From contig MKWG01000003.1 of assembly GCA_001899685.1 (NCBI GenBank), positions 62,001-126,000 on the forward strand: a stretch of 64,000 nucleotides of DNA, given 5' to 3'. The position numbers and the translations under genes were made by a program. Positions within the stretch are counted from its first letter, which is position 1; each line of letters opens with the position of its first letter. Below, in pieces: positions 37,705 through 47,025 of this stretch. Source of the DNA: Sphingobacteriales bacterium 44-15 (lineage in GTDB: Bacteria; Bacteroidota; Bacteroidia; Chitinophagales; Chitinophagaceae). Under the pieces are notes generated by a model. That model was not told where the DNA came from, ran no database searches, and worked only from the letters and a program-made list of their open reading frames with translations.

Positions 37705-38706
37705 ATGGCCATTTTAAATTTCCAAAAGCCGGACAAAATCATACTTCAAAAAGCAAATGAATTTGAAGCATCTTTTGAATTCCGCCCGTTAGAGCCGGGG
37801 TATGGAGTTACCATTGGTAATTCACTGCGCAGGGTGCTTTTAAATTCACTGGAGGGATATGCTATTGTAGGTATCTTCATTGAAGGAGCGGAACATGAAT
37901 TTGCAACGCTGAAAGGTGTTACCGAAGATGTGACCGAGATCATACTAAACCTGAAACAGGTTCGTTTCAAAAAAATACTGGATACAGACATTGCACAGGA
38001 AAAACTCTCGATCTCCATTAAAGGGAAAAGCGAGTTCACTGCTGCAAATATTGGTGAAGCTACAGCATCTTTCCAGGTGATGAATCCTGAATTGCTGATC
38101 TGTACGCTTGATCCTTCTTCAAAGCTGAATATTGAGATCACCATCGGAAAAGGACGCGGTTATGTTCCTTCTGAAGATAACAAGGTGAAAGATGCTCCTT
38201 TCGGATACATCCCCACCGATTCTATCTTTACCCCGATCAAAAATGTAAAATATTCTATTGAGAACTTCCGTGTTGAACAAAGAACGGACTACGAAAAGCT
38301 GCTGATGGATGTAACTACCGACGGCACTATTCATCCTGAAGAAGCCGTTAAACAGGCTTCCCGTATTCTTATTCAGCACCTGATGATCATCACAGATGAG
38401 AATATTACCTTCGACAGCAAGGAAGAGAAAAAAGACGATGTGGTAGACGAGCAGGTGCTTCAATTGCGCAAAGTATTGAAGACCCCGCTGGAAGATCTTG
38501 ACCTGAGCGTACGTGCATTCAACTGCCTCAAAGCTGCCAAGATCAACAGCTTAAGCGAGCTGGTGCAGTACGAGCAGGAAGACCTGATGAAATTCCGCAA
38601 CTTCGGTCAGAAGTCACTGGCTGAAATTGAGCAGGTGCTTGGAGAAAGAAGCCTGCACTTTGGAATGGATCTGCAGAAATTAGGACTGGATAAGGACGAG
38701 TTTTAA
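37705..38706 (+). CDS. rpoA: RNA polymerase alpha subunit
   Basis: The 333-residue product has the assembly domain (about 1-235, with LEPGYGVTIGNSLRRVLLNS and GYVPSEDN), a short linker (SKEEKKDDVVDEQVLQLRKV) and the C-terminal domain (about 262-333, LEDLDLSVRAFNCLKAAKIN; FRNFGQKSLAEIEQVL) that touches promoters and activators. It follows rpsD by 105 bases within the operon. Confidence 0.98.
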   Translation: MAILNFQKPDKIILQKANEFEASFEFRPLEPGYGVTIGNSLRRVLLNSLEGYAIVGIFIEGAEHEFATLKGVTEDVTEIILNLKQVRFKKILDTDIAQEKLSISIKGKSEFTAANIGEATASFQVMNPELLICTLDPSSKLNIEITIGKGRGYVPSEDNKVKDAPFGYIPTDSIFTPIKNVKYSIENFRVEQRTDYEKLLMDVTTDGTIHPEEAVKQASRILIQHLMIITDENITFDSKEEKKDDVVDEQVLQLRKVLKTPLEDLDLSVRAFNCLKAAKINSLSELVQYEQEDLMKFRNFGQKSLAEIEQVLGERSLHFGMDLQKLGLDKDEF

Positions 38707-38848
38707 GTGGTAAGTGATAAGAGGCAAAACGTACCTGTAACTAACAACATAATCTGCCGCGAAAGCGCAGAGCCGGCTGTAAATCCCTGACAACGGTACA
38801 GCAGGTATTATTAACCAATTTCAAATTTGAAATTTCAAATTAAATGTC

Positions 38849-39388
38849 ATGCGTCACGGAGACAAAATCAACAATCTGAGCAGGACCACAGCACACAGGA
38901 AAGCGTTGCTGGGCAATCTTGCGAATGCGCTTTTGGTAAATAAGCGTATCGTTACCACCCTGGCAAAAGCAAAAGCATTAAGGGTGTATGTAGAACCACT
39001 GATCACCAAAACCAAAAAGAACGACAGCAAAGAGCAGATAAGCCACAATCACCGCCTGGTGTTCAGTCAGTTGCAGAACAAGGAAGCGGTTAAGGAACTG
39101 TTTACAGTAATTGCACCCAAAGTAGCCGGTCGTCCCGGTGGTTACACCCGTATCATAAAATTAGGTAAACGTGTAGGTGATAATGCAGAAACAGCTTTGA
39201 TCGAACTGGTTGACTTTAACGAAATCTACGGTAAGGGAACTGAAAAAGCGGCTGCTACAACTTCTAAGAGAACACGCCGTGCAGGTGGTGGTAAGAAGAA
39301 GGCAGAAGTTAAAGAAGAAGCTGCGCCGGAAACTCCGGCTGTTGCCGAAGCTGCGCCTGAAGCCGAACCGGAAAAAAAGGCTGAATAA
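38849..39388 (+). CDS. rplQ: Ribosomal protein bL17 with acidic C-terminal extension
   Basis: The first 120 residues are L17 proper ([40 protein letters not shown]). About 55 further residues rich in Ala, Lys, Glu and Pro follow, ending PEKKAE; such a tail is usual in Bacteroidota and makes the protein 179 residues against about 120 in Escherichia coli. L17 lies near the exit tunnel of the 50S subunit. It is the last gene before a terminator. Confidence 0.96.
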   Translation: MRHGDKINNLSRTTAHRKALLGNLANALLVNKRIVTTLAKAKALRVYVEPLITKTKKNDSKEQISHNHRLVFSQLQNKEAVKELFTVIAPKVAGRPGGYTRIIKLGKRVGDNAETALIELVDFNEIYGKGTEKAAATTSKRTRRAGGGKKKAEVKEEAAPETPAVAEAAPEAEPEKKAE

Positions 39389-39419
39389 AGCGAACGTGAT
39401 ATATCATTGATATAGTTAA

Positions 39420-39449
39420 GGCAGGATCGGTAATGGTCCTGCCTTTTTT
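39420..39449 (+). terminator. Intrinsic terminator of the infA-rplQ operon
   Basis: GGCAGGA (39420-39426) pairs with TCCTGCC (39437-39443) around a ten-base loop and is followed by six T residues. Confidence 0.88.
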
Positions 39450-39527
39450 AATACACGGAAGATTGTGCAGAAGTATTTCGCCGAAAAACCGTAACTATTT
39501 ATTTTCTTTGCAAAATTTTACTACTGA

Positions 39528-40628
39528 ATGTCTGAGTCTTCTACATCGTCCACAGCAGTCCTTCTCCTCGAAGATGGCAATGTTTTTTACGGAAAAGCTT
39601 TTGGTAAGACCGGTACCACTACCGGTGAAATATGCTTTAATACCGGCATGACCGGTTACCAGGAAGTATTTACAGATCCTAGTTATTTCGGGCAGGTGAT
39701 CATTATGAATGCGGCTCATATCGGGAATTACGGGGTAAAAGCTTCGGATGTGGAGAGCAGTTCGGTAAAGATCAGGGGGCTGATTGGTCGCAACCTGGAG
39801 GAAAAATACAGCCGTTTCCAGGCTGACAGCTCGCTGCAGCAGTACCTTGAGGCACAGCAGGTTGTAGCTATTCATGAAGTGGATACAAGAGCGCTGGTGG
39901 CGCATATACGTACCTGTGGCGCTATGAACTGCATTATATCTTCGGAAACACTGGATATCGAAGCGCTGAAAAAACAACTGGCCGGAGTTCCCTCTATGGA
40001 CGGTCTTGAGCTGGCATCCGAAGTATCTACAAAAGAAGTATATGAAGTAGGCAATCCGCATGCCCCGATACGGGTGGCTGTATATGATTTTGGCGTAAAG
40101 AAGCATATTCTTACTTCGCTGGCAGAGCGTGGTGCACACATAAGAGTATACCCGGCTAAGACCCCTTTAAAAGACACTGAAGATTTTAAGCCACATGGTT
40201 ATTTTATCTCCAACGGTCCCGGTGATCCCGCTCCTATGGATTATGCTATAGAAACAGTAAAGGGAATATTAAAAAAAGGTATACCCATGTTTGGTATTTG
40301 CCTGGGACATCAGTTGCTGGCGCTGGCCAATGATATCCCGACTTTTAAAATGCATCACGGGCACAGGGGATTAAATCACCCGGTGAAAAATATTATTACG
40401 GGTCGCAGTGAGATCACCACGCAAAACCATGGTTTTGGTATTGACCCGGAAGCAGTAAAGAAATCCGGTAAAGTAGAGATCACGCATGTAAACCTGAATG
40501 ACGACTCTATTGAAGGCATACGGCTGAAAGGGAAAAAAGCCTTTTCCGTGCAATATCACCCTGAGTCAACACCGGGTCCGCATGACAGCCGCTATTTGTT
40601 TGATGAGTTTATCGGGATGATGAAGTAG
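39528..40628 (+). CDS. carA: Carbamoyl-phosphate synthase, small (glutamine amidotransferase) subunit
   Basis: CarA hydrolyses glutamine and passes ammonia to CarB for carbamoyl phosphate, the precursor of pyrimidines and arginine. The 366-residue product has the CPSase small-chain N-terminal domain (LEDGNVFYGKAFG; GEICFNTGMTGYQEVFTDPS) and the class I amidotransferase domain with the nucleophile loop FGICLGHQLLALA and the His-Glu end QYHPESTPGPHDS. carB is not adjacent. Its place after rplQ is common in Bacteroidota. A TTTCTTTG at 39503-39510 may be its -7 box. Confidence 0.97.
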   Translation: MSESSTSSTAVLLLEDGNVFYGKAFGKTGTTTGEICFNTGMTGYQEVFTDPSYFGQVIIMNAAHIGNYGVKASDVESSSVKIRGLIGRNLEEKYSRFQADSSLQQYLEAQQVVAIHEVDTRALVAHIRTCGAMNCIISSETLDIEALKKQLAGVPSMDGLELASEVSTKEVYEVGNPHAPIRVAVYDFGVKKHILTSLAERGAHIRVYPAKTPLKDTEDFKPHGYFISNGPGDPAPMDYAIETVKGILKKGIPMFGICLGHQLLALANDIPTFKMHHGHRGLNHPVKNIITGRSEITTQNHGFGIDPEAVKKSGKVEITHVNLNDDSIEGIRLKGKKAFSVQYHPESTPGPHDSRYLFDEFIGMMK

Positions 40629-40711
40629 CAGAATGCCGGTATCGTGAGACACGAACCAGGGCGGGGCGACAGCAAGGTTAACCCTGATTGCCGTTTAATT
40701 CAAAAATACAC

Positions 40712-41125
40712 ATGAAAATAGCTATCATTAACGGGCCAAATCTGAACCTGCTCGGTACCAGGGAGCCTGGCATTTACGGCAGCGAAACATTTGAGCACTT
40801 CTTCGCCACCCTGCAAAAAAAATATCCTGCTGTTTCTTTCTCCTATTTTCAGAGCAATGTGGAAGGTGAGCTTATCAACGAATTGCAGCGTACCGGCTTT
40901 GACTATGATGGCATCATCATGAACCCCGGGGGCTATACACATACATCGGTTGCCATCGGCGACGCTATTGCTTCTATTAAAACCCCTGTTATTGAAGTAC
41001 ATATTTCGAATGTGCATGCCCGGGAAGATTTCCGGAAAATATCCCACGTTTCTGCCAAAAGCAAAGGAACAATAGCAGGACTGGGCATGAAAGGCTATGA
41101 GCTCGCCTTACAATATTTCCTGTAA
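40712..41125 (+). CDS. aroQ: 3-dehydroquinate dehydratase, type II
   Basis: This enzyme removes water from 3-dehydroquinate in the shikimate pathway. The 137-residue product has the type II signatures NGPNLNLLGTREPGIYG (catalytic Tyr), NPGGYTHTSVAIGDAI and EVHISNVHAREDFRKISHVS (catalytic His). The ATG at 40712 opens directly with the first strand (MKIAIINGPN), so the ATG eight codons upstream is not needed. It follows carA by 83 bases. Confidence 0.97.
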   Translation: MKIAIINGPNLNLLGTREPGIYGSETFEHFFATLQKKYPAVSFSYFQSNVEGELINELQRTGFDYDGIIMNPGGYTHTSVAIGDAIASIKTPVIEVHISNVHAREDFRKISHVSAKSKGTIAGLGMKGYELALQYFL

Positions 41126-41135
41126 AGAAGCAGCT

Positions 41136-41909
41136 TTATTCCCGTATCCAGGCTGCATTATACTCCCTCAGCTTTGCTGACATGACCGTATATACCTTTT
41201 GCTTTAAAGCATCAATATCATCTGTTGTCAGGCCCTGCACATCTATTTCAGGCAGGAAAACAGAGCGGCTGATACCGGGAGTAAGCGTAAACAATTTCCC
41301 GTAAGGCATCCTGCTGTATCCATCCAGGAACAACACCGGCCTGATATTGGTTTGCGTTTCTATAGCGATCCTGAATGCACCGTCGTAGAACGGTTTCAGG
41401 GGACGGCCCGTTTCATTAAATGTGCCTTCCGGGAATATTAATACAGAAATGCCTTTGCCAAGCACATCTTTCAATTTTCTTACGCTTTTCATCCTGTCGG
41501 CGGCACTGTCACGATCTACCGTTACGATAGCGTTCCTGTAAATAAAACCAAAGACCGGGATGGCTGCTATTTCCTTTTTCCCCAGGGGACGAACAGGCTG
41601 GCGGAAAGTTTTCACAATTATAGCAGCATCCAGAAAAGAAAGATGATTGCTCACAAAAATATAAGATCTGTTTTTGACCCGGGGAGCTTCAAATATATTC
41701 CTGTGACGAATACCCACCAGCGGGAACCAGATATCGCCCCAAAGCATACAAATGCGATAAATAATATTACCGCTGCGAACAGGGTCTAAAAAGGATGAGA
41801 GTATTACAAAGGGGAAAATAATAAGCATAAGCACTACGAACAACAGCATGGCATACACATTATACAGCCAAAGCAAAGGAGCGGTTATTATTTTCGTAAT
41901 GTTATTCAT
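41136..41909 (-). CDS. 1-acyl-sn-glycerol-3-phosphate acyltransferase family protein
   Basis: The 257-residue product has the PlsC motifs: NHLSFLDAAII (the NHx4D catalytic pair), a basic block after it (VRPLGKKEIAAIP), and FPEGTFNETGRPLKPF. One or two N-terminal membrane segments (ITAPLLWLYNVYAMLLFVVLM) place it at the inner membrane, where it would add an acyl chain to lysophosphatidic acid or a related lipid. The ATG at 41909 is used; a longer frame to 41975 would overlap the neighbouring gene. Whether it is the main PlsC cannot be told. Confidence 0.9.
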   Translation of the reverse strand: MNNITKIITAPLLWLYNVYAMLLFVVLMLIIFPFVILSSFLDPVRSGNIIYRICMLWGDIWFPLVGIRHRNIFEAPRVKNRSYIFVSNHLSFLDAAIIVKTFRQPVRPLGKKEIAAIPVFGFIYRNAIVTVDRDSAADRMKSVRKLKDVLGKGISVLIFPEGTFNETGRPLKPFYDGAFRIAIETQTNIRPVLFLDGYSRMPYGKLFTLTPGISRSVFLPEIDVQGLTTDDIDALKQKVYTVMSAKLREYNAAWIRE

Positions 41910-41946
41910 GTAAAAACAGCCTGTTGTTGTCCCACATTTCAAATGA

Positions 41947-42333
41947 CTACCTGCAGTCGCATTGCCATTCTGCATTCAGGTCAATGCAGGTTATCACCAC
42001 CATTCCACGGTCAGAAGGAGCAAAAATAACCCTGACATGCTGATTGTCATGTGTAACGCCTTCCAGCGCGAACTTCGGATCTGGTTTTGCTTCAGGTTCG
42101 CTTTTAGCATAGTTAATTTTACCATTATGCAGAATGTCTTTTATTTCCGATTCATCTATATGCCGGCACGACATGCGGCATTTTGCATGGCGGGCATAGA
42201 TCAGGGGGACTATATTGCGGTCAAACCCGAAATGATCACCGGTGCCATTACCCTGATATTGCCTTAAGAAAAGCAATGCTCCTGCCAACAGGATCAAAAC
42301 AACAAGAAAGCCGGGCCAACGCTTTCCTTTCAT
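41947..42333 (-). CDS. Membrane-anchored DUF4258 protein
   Basis: The 128-residue product has one N-terminal membrane helix (WPGFLVVLILLAGALLFL) and a DUF4258-like domain from about residue 45 (YARHAKCRMSCRHIDESEIK; HDNQHVRVIFAPSDRGMVVI), ending in a CDC pair. The ARHA...R...I pattern and the cysteine-rich spacing (CRMSCRH; WQCDC) are family features; some relatives resemble RelE/BrnT-like toxins in fold but no antitoxin lies nearby. The function is unknown. It lies between the acyltransferase and the transglutaminase-like gene, all on the minus strand. Confidence 0.75.
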   Translation of the reverse strand: MKGKRWPGFLVVLILLAGALLFLRQYQGNGTGDHFGFDRNIVPLIYARHAKCRMSCRHIDESEIKDILHNGKINYAKSEPEAKPDPKFALEGVTHDNQHVRVIFAPSDRGMVVITCIDLNAEWQCDCR

Positions 42334-42342
42334 AAAAAAAAT

Positions 42343-43221
42343 TTAGATAGATGAAAGCATATCTGCCAGCGTAACCAACTCTGTGTGCTTATACTGGCTG
42401 GCATCATCATTAAAGCATTTTGCAAGCTCTTCCAGTAAAAAACGAATAATGCTTTTGTTTGACATGGGCTTGAAGTAAGAAGCAGAATACGCAACGCCAA
42501 TTTTTTTGAAATAACTTTCTACATCTTTGTGCGTATATACATGACCGTTGATAGGATCAATATAAAAATGTATGCTGTTATTGGCATTGTCTTTATGCGC
42601 ATTGAAATATTCATAAGAAGTATCAAAGTATGCCAGCAGGTACTGTCGGGGTATATTAATTACTCTTACGGGCAGATCAAGCATTTGACATAGCATCTGG
42701 TAGAGTATCCCGTTCACGATAGCATTACCCCTCTTTGTTTCAATCACTTTATTGATCAGGAACTCTTCCGGATGCTGGTAAGAAACCTCAACACTTTTAT
42801 ATTTATGGTAGGTGAAGAATATCCGGTTAACGATATTGACCTGCTCCAGGGCTGTAAGATAGCTGTTCAGTTCCAGCCATATATTACGCCTGATCTTTTC
42901 GATTTCCTGGTTGACCGTATTAGTGATCAGGTTGGGATACTGGTATCGTGCCACCAGCAGTGCACCTGCAAGAAGATCGTGTTCTTTGGATTTATCAAAA
43001 CAGGAAAATTCCTCCTGCAGATCCTGGTAATTCAACCGGTGAATGAGCAATTCTATTTTTTCCTGCACTATTCCATCCGGTGTATTCTCCCAGAGGTTCT
43101 CAAGGTTGGGAATTATATTTTTCCCGTAGCTGACGATCCTGTCGCTTACCGTTTCAAAAACCTCTTTGTCCGGATCGTCAATGAGATTCATCAAGGCTGA
43201 TATTTCCCGGGTTTCTTCCAT
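42343..43221 (-). CDS. Transglutaminase-like (SirB1 / Transglut_core2) family protein
   Basis: The 292-residue cytoplasmic protein has a helical N-terminus with repeat-like packing (LMNLIDDPDKEVFETVSDRI) and a SirB1-like core at about 150-235 (VIETKRGNAIVNGILYQMLC; LDLPVRVINIPRQYLLAYFD), which matches the GNP-IS-L / G-P-GH-FL pattern of the family. The usual catalytic triad is not obvious, as in many SirB1 relatives. The function is unknown. It starts 9 bases upstream of the DUF4258 gene, so the two are likely co-transcribed. Confidence 0.8.
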   Translation of the reverse strand: MEETREISALMNLIDDPDKEVFETVSDRIVSYGKNIIPNLENLWENTPDGIVQEKIELLIHRLNYQDLQEEFSCFDKSKEHDLLAGALLVARYQYPNLITNTVNQEIEKIRRNIWLELNSYLTALEQVNIVNRIFFTYHKYKSVEVSYQHPEEFLINKVIETKRGNAIVNGILYQMLCQMLDLPVRVINIPRQYLLAYFDTSYEYFNAHKDNANNSIHFYIDPINGHVYTHKDVESYFKKIGVAYSASYFKPMSNKSIIRFLLEELAKCFNDDASQYKHTELVTLADMLSSI

Positions 43222-43415
43222 GGGTGATCTTTGTTATAAATAAGACGAAAGAAAATCCTTTTTATTGTTGCAATTTGCCGGGAATAAATATCGGTGCCAC
43301 CCCCGATATTTCAGGATTTTTTTTTCCACATAAGTGAATAGTGCTTGTTATCGCTGTTCACCGCTCACATCTATCGTCTCACTATTTGCCATTCACTGTA
43401 TGCCGCTTGACTGAG

Positions 43416-44906
43416 CTACTCTATTTTGGTGATCTTAAGTAAATTGGTAGGTAAATGCAGGTGCACCGGGATACTTCCTGTGCTTACTACAGTATCTCCC
43501 GACTTTAAAAACCCTCTTGATCTCAGGATCTGTATCTGGTCAAATAATATCTGATCAATGCTTTCTTCTTCATCGTAGAAAAACGCTCTTACCCCCCAGC
43601 TCAGGCTCAACTGACTTACCAGCGACTTTTCCTTGGTAAAGATATACAATGAAGACCTGGGGCGATAGCTGCTTACTACCCATGCCGTATAACCGCTTTG
43701 CGTCATGGCTATTACCGCTTCGGCATTTACATCCCTTGCGATCTTGCATGCATTATAACATATAGCGTCACTATGAAATGATGGTGAGTGTGGCTGGGGC
43801 TTAAGGTCTTCTTCCCTGTTGTAGCGATATTCTTTTTTCTCTACTTCCAGTATGATCTTGCGCATGGTTTCTACCACCAGCACAGGATGTTGCCCCATGG
43901 CAGTCTCACCGCTAAGCATAACTGCATCTGCCCCGTCAAGCACGGCGTTGGCAACATCTGTGATCTCGCTGCGGTTGGGCTTGATCCGGTCCATCATGCT
44001 CTCCATCATCTGTGTGGCTACAATTACCGGTTTGCCCCGATGGATGCATTTACGTACAATATCCTTCTGGATCAACGGCACCTGTTCTACCGGAAGCTCC
44101 ACGCCGAGGTCGCCACGGGCTACCATCACCCCATCCGATTCAAGAATGATCTCGCGGAGATTGGTAAGCGCTTCCGGCATCTCGATCTTGGCCATGACCT
44201 TGGATTTGCTTTTTTTCTCCTGCAAAATGCTTCTCAGGATCTTTATATCATCAACTTTCCTTACAAAAGAAAGCGCTACCCAGTCTACCTTCTGCTCAAT
44301 CATAAAATCCAGGTCCGCAAGGTCTTTTTCTGTAAGTGCTGGAAGAGAGATCTTTGTGTCGGGGAGGTTTACTCCTTTTTTGGGAAGGAGTATACCCGGC
44401 ATAGTAACTTCTACCTTTACATTTTTATCTTTAGTTATCTCAATCACCTTTACCTCTATCTTCCCGTCATCTATCAATATCTTATTGCCTATTTCAACAT
44501 CTGCAGCAAGATCGGGATAGGATACATATATTTTTTCCCTGGTGCCTACACATTTTTCGTTGGTAAACGTAAGGACATCGCCGGGCACAAGCGCCATAGA
44601 GCCGTTTTCTATTTCACCTACTCTTAATTTAGGTCCCTGCAGGTCGGCAAGAATGGAGAGAGTATAAGGTTCTGTTAAATTGATCTGGCGGATATAGTTT
44701 ATTATTTTGAGCTTGTCTTCATGAGACCCGTGAGAGAAATTTAACCTGAAAACATTCACGCCGGCACGGGTAAGTTCCAGCAGCTTTTCGTAAGTATCGC
44801 TTGAAGGGCCTACGGTAGCAACGATCTTGGTCCGGTGAAATGTATGTTCTATACCTGCTTTTTTATCCATTTCTTCGTGCAGGTATTTTGAAATATTTTT
44901 TGACAT
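43416..44906 (-). CDS. pyk: Pyruvate kinase
   Basis: It converts phosphoenolpyruvate and ADP to pyruvate and ATP. The 496-residue product has RTKIVATVGPSSDTYEKLLE, the active-site signature MAKIEMPEALTNL, GDLGVELPVEQVPLIQKD and the segment VILGGE-like VMLSGETAMGQHPV, with the A, B and C domains in order. It follows pfkA by 35 bases, so the two irreversible steps of glycolysis share one transcript. Confidence 0.97.
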   Translation of the reverse strand: MSKNISKYLHEEMDKKAGIEHTFHRTKIVATVGPSSDTYEKLLELTRAGVNVFRLNFSHGSHEDKLKIINYIRQINLTEPYTLSILADLQGPKLRVGEIENGSMALVPGDVLTFTNEKCVGTREKIYVSYPDLAADVEIGNKILIDDGKIEVKVIEITKDKNVKVEVTMPGILLPKKGVNLPDTKISLPALTEKDLADLDFMIEQKVDWVALSFVRKVDDIKILRSILQEKKSKSKVMAKIEMPEALTNLREIILESDGVMVARGDLGVELPVEQVPLIQKDIVRKCIHRGKPVIVATQMMESMMDRIKPNRSEITDVANAVLDGADAVMLSGETAMGQHPVLVVETMRKIILEVEKKEYRYNREEDLKPQPHSPSFHSDAICYNACKIARDVNAEAVIAMTQSGYTAWVVSSYRPRSSLYIFTKEKSLVSQLSLSWGVRAFFYDEEESIDQILFDQIQILRSRGFLKSGDTVVSTGSIPVHLHLPTNLLKITKIE

Positions 44907-44941
44907 ATTTTTCTTTTAAATTAAACAGAGAGAAGGCGATC

Positions 44942-45928
44942 TTACGATGCAAGGATTTTTACGATTTTCAACCACTCGGGATCTATCGTCTGCTTTGCTT
45001 TTACAGCCAGGTCAAGCGGCGTATAATGCAATTGATTATTTACGATGCCGATCATGGTGTTTATTTTATCCCCTTTGATAAGCGTTTCCACTGCAGCATA
45101 ACCCAGCCGGCTTGCGATCAGCCTGTCGAGGCAGGAGGGAGATCCTCCACGCTGTATATGACCAAGTATGCACACCTTTACGTCGGCATTGGGCAACTTT
45201 TCTTTTATATGCTTGGCAACTCCGTTGGCCCCTCCAAATTCGTCTCCTTCGGCTACCACGAGAAGATTCACCAGCTTTTTCCTTTTTTCCTTTTCCTGCA
45301 GCGAGCGTATCAGCTCTTCTATATCGGTTTTATGCTCCGGAATGAGAATGTTTTCGGCCCCCGTCGCTATACCGCTATGTAGGGCGATATAACCGGAATC
45401 ACGTCCCATCACTTCAATAATAAAAAGCCTGTCGTGGGCATCAGCGGTATCACGGATCTTATCAATGGCTTCTACGGCGGTATTTACTGCTGTATCAAAG
45501 CCTATTGTAAAATCGCTGCCGGCCATGTCTTTATCGATAGTGCCGGGCAAACCTATACAGGGGATATCATATTCAGTTGAAAATATCTGCGCTCCCCTAA
45601 ATGAGCCATCACCGCCAATTACCACCAGTCCGTTTATACCTAATTTTTTCAGGTTTTCATAGGCTTTCTTTCTTCCTTCAGGCGTAAAAAACTCTTTACA
45701 TCTCGCTGTTTTTAATATAGTACCGCCTCTTTGTATGATATTGGCAACACTGCGGCTTTCCATTTTGAAGATATCGTTCTCTATCATCCCGGAATAGCCC
45801 CGTATTATACCAAATACTTCAAGCCCGTAATAATTGCCGGTGCGCACCACCGCACGTATGGCGGCATTCATACCGGGGGCGTCGCCTCCCGACGTCAACA
45901 CTCCTATCTTCGAAACTTTCTTTTCCAT
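44942..45928 (-). CDS. pfkA: ATP-dependent 6-phosphofructokinase
   Basis: It phosphorylates fructose 6-phosphate. The 328-residue product has GGDAPGMNAAIRAVVR, the GGDGSFRGA loop whose glycine marks ATP (rather than pyrophosphate) use, GTIDKDM with the catalytic Asp, and the MGRDSGYIAL segment. Length is that of short bacterial enzymes. It leads the pfkA-pyk operon, with a promoter about 90 bases upstream. Confidence 0.97.
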   Translation of the reverse strand: MEKKVSKIGVLTSGGDAPGMNAAIRAVVRTGNYYGLEVFGIIRGYSGMIENDIFKMESRSVANIIQRGGTILKTARCKEFFTPEGRKKAYENLKKLGINGLVVIGGDGSFRGAQIFSTEYDIPCIGLPGTIDKDMAGSDFTIGFDTAVNTAVEAIDKIRDTADAHDRLFIIEVMGRDSGYIALHSGIATGAENILIPEHKTDIEELIRSLQEKEKRKKLVNLLVVAEGDEFGGANGVAKHIKEKLPNADVKVCILGHIQRGGSPSCLDRLIASRLGYAAVETLIKGDKINTMIGIVNNQLHYTPLDLAVKAKQTIDPEWLKIVKILAS

Positions 45929-46016
45929 TTTGTTTAATGCTTAACGTAAATGATTAAAAATCATTCAAAAGGCAAACTTTTTCGTTGAAAAAAAATCATT
46001 CCGTTTTTGAGAGCGT

Positions 46017-46046
46017 CAAAAATACATAATTACAATCATTTCACAA
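46017..46046 (-). promoter_or_regulatory. Promoter of pfkA-pyk
   Basis: On the minus strand TTG (46046-46044) is followed after 19 bases by TATTTTTG (46024-46017), a good match to the TTTG / TAnnTTTG pattern. It would give an untranslated leader of roughly 80 bases before the pfkA ATG at 45928. Confidence 0.7.
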
Positions 46047-46111
46047 TTTTAGATTATGGGTTTAATGATTTTGTAAATTAGCGCCCTCCCTGTCAATACC
46101 AGGTTAATATC

Positions 46112-47023
46112 ATGGCAAATATGAATATATTAATTACCGGCGCAAACGGACTACTCGGGCAATATTTAGTCAGGGATCTATCCAAAGCAGGATATACTAT
46201 AACGGCAACAGGACGGGGTCATAAAAGACTGCCGGAATATGCGGAAGCGCATTATACTTATATCCCGCTCGACATCACTAATAAAGCCGAGGTGGAGCAA
46301 GTTGTTGAAGCAGCCCGGCCGGATGTCATTGTGCATGCCGCCGCAATGACACAACCCGATGCCTGCGAGCTGAACAAAGAAGAATGCCGGAAAACCAATG
46401 TGCTGGCAACTTCTTACCTGGCAGCAGCCGCTGCAAAAACAGGAAGCACAATCATTTATTTGTCTACTGATTTCGTATTTGATGGTAAAGAAGGACCTTA
46501 TAAAGAAGATGATATTCCTGCACCGGTGAATTATTACGGAGCAAGCAAGCTTGAAGCCGAAGAGATCATAAAACAAAGTAATACCCGGTGGGCTATTGTC
46601 AGAACCGTTTTGGTATATGGTAATATCCTGTCAGGCACAAGAAGCAATGTAGTGACCTGGGTAAAGGATAACCTGGAACAAAGAAAAAATATAAAAGTGG
46701 TAGATGACCAGATACGCACACCTACTTATGTGGAAGATCTTTCCAAAAGCATATTGCTGATCATACAGCATAATGCTGAAGGCATTTATCATATTTCGGG
46801 CAAAGAAGTACTAACCCCCTACCAGATGGCTGTGCAGGTAGCAGATTATTTTTCGCTGGATAAAGCATTAATGGAAAAAGTAAATGCCGCTACTTTTTCG
46901 CAACCTGCGCAACGCCCATTAAAAACCGGGTTTGTAATAACAAAAGCAGAAAAAGAGCTGGGGTTTGCTCCTGTGGGCTTTACGGAAGGTATCAGGAGAA
47001 TGTTCCCGCAAATCACACACTAA
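46112..47023 (+). CDS. NAD(P)-dependent RmlD-like sugar nucleotide reductase (short-chain dehydrogenase)
   Basis: The 303-residue product has the nucleotide-binding motif ITGANGLLGQYLV, the strand STDFVFDGKEGPYKE and the catalytic YYGASKLEAE (YxxxK), as in dTDP-4-dehydrorhamnose reductases. The C-terminal part (GIYHISGKEVLTPYQMAVQV) also fits RmlD-type proteins. The classical rmlABC genes are absent nearby, so the substrate may differ; many such stand-alone genes in Bacteroidota are annotated only as SDR oxidoreductase. It converges on lutA with a two-base gap. Confidence 0.85.
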   Translation: MANMNILITGANGLLGQYLVRDLSKAGYTITATGRGHKRLPEYAEAHYTYIPLDITNKAEVEQVVEAARPDVIVHAAAMTQPDACELNKEECRKTNVLATSYLAAAAAKTGSTIIYLSTDFVFDGKEGPYKEDDIPAPVNYYGASKLEAEEIIKQSNTRWAIVRTVLVYGNILSGTRSNVVTWVKDNLEQRKNIKVVDDQIRTPTYVEDLSKSILLIIQHNAEGIYHISGKEVLTPYQMAVQVADYFSLDKALMEKVNAATFSQPAQRPLKTGFVITKAEKELGFAPVGFTEGIRRMFPQITH

Positions 47024-47025
47024 TT

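Noticed and set aside
43286-43311. AAATATCGG / CCGATATTT hairpin between the transglutaminase gene and pyk
   Set aside because: A good nine-pair stem, but its T-run lies on the plus strand while both neighbours are on the minus strand, so it does not end a known transcript. It is kept only as a note.
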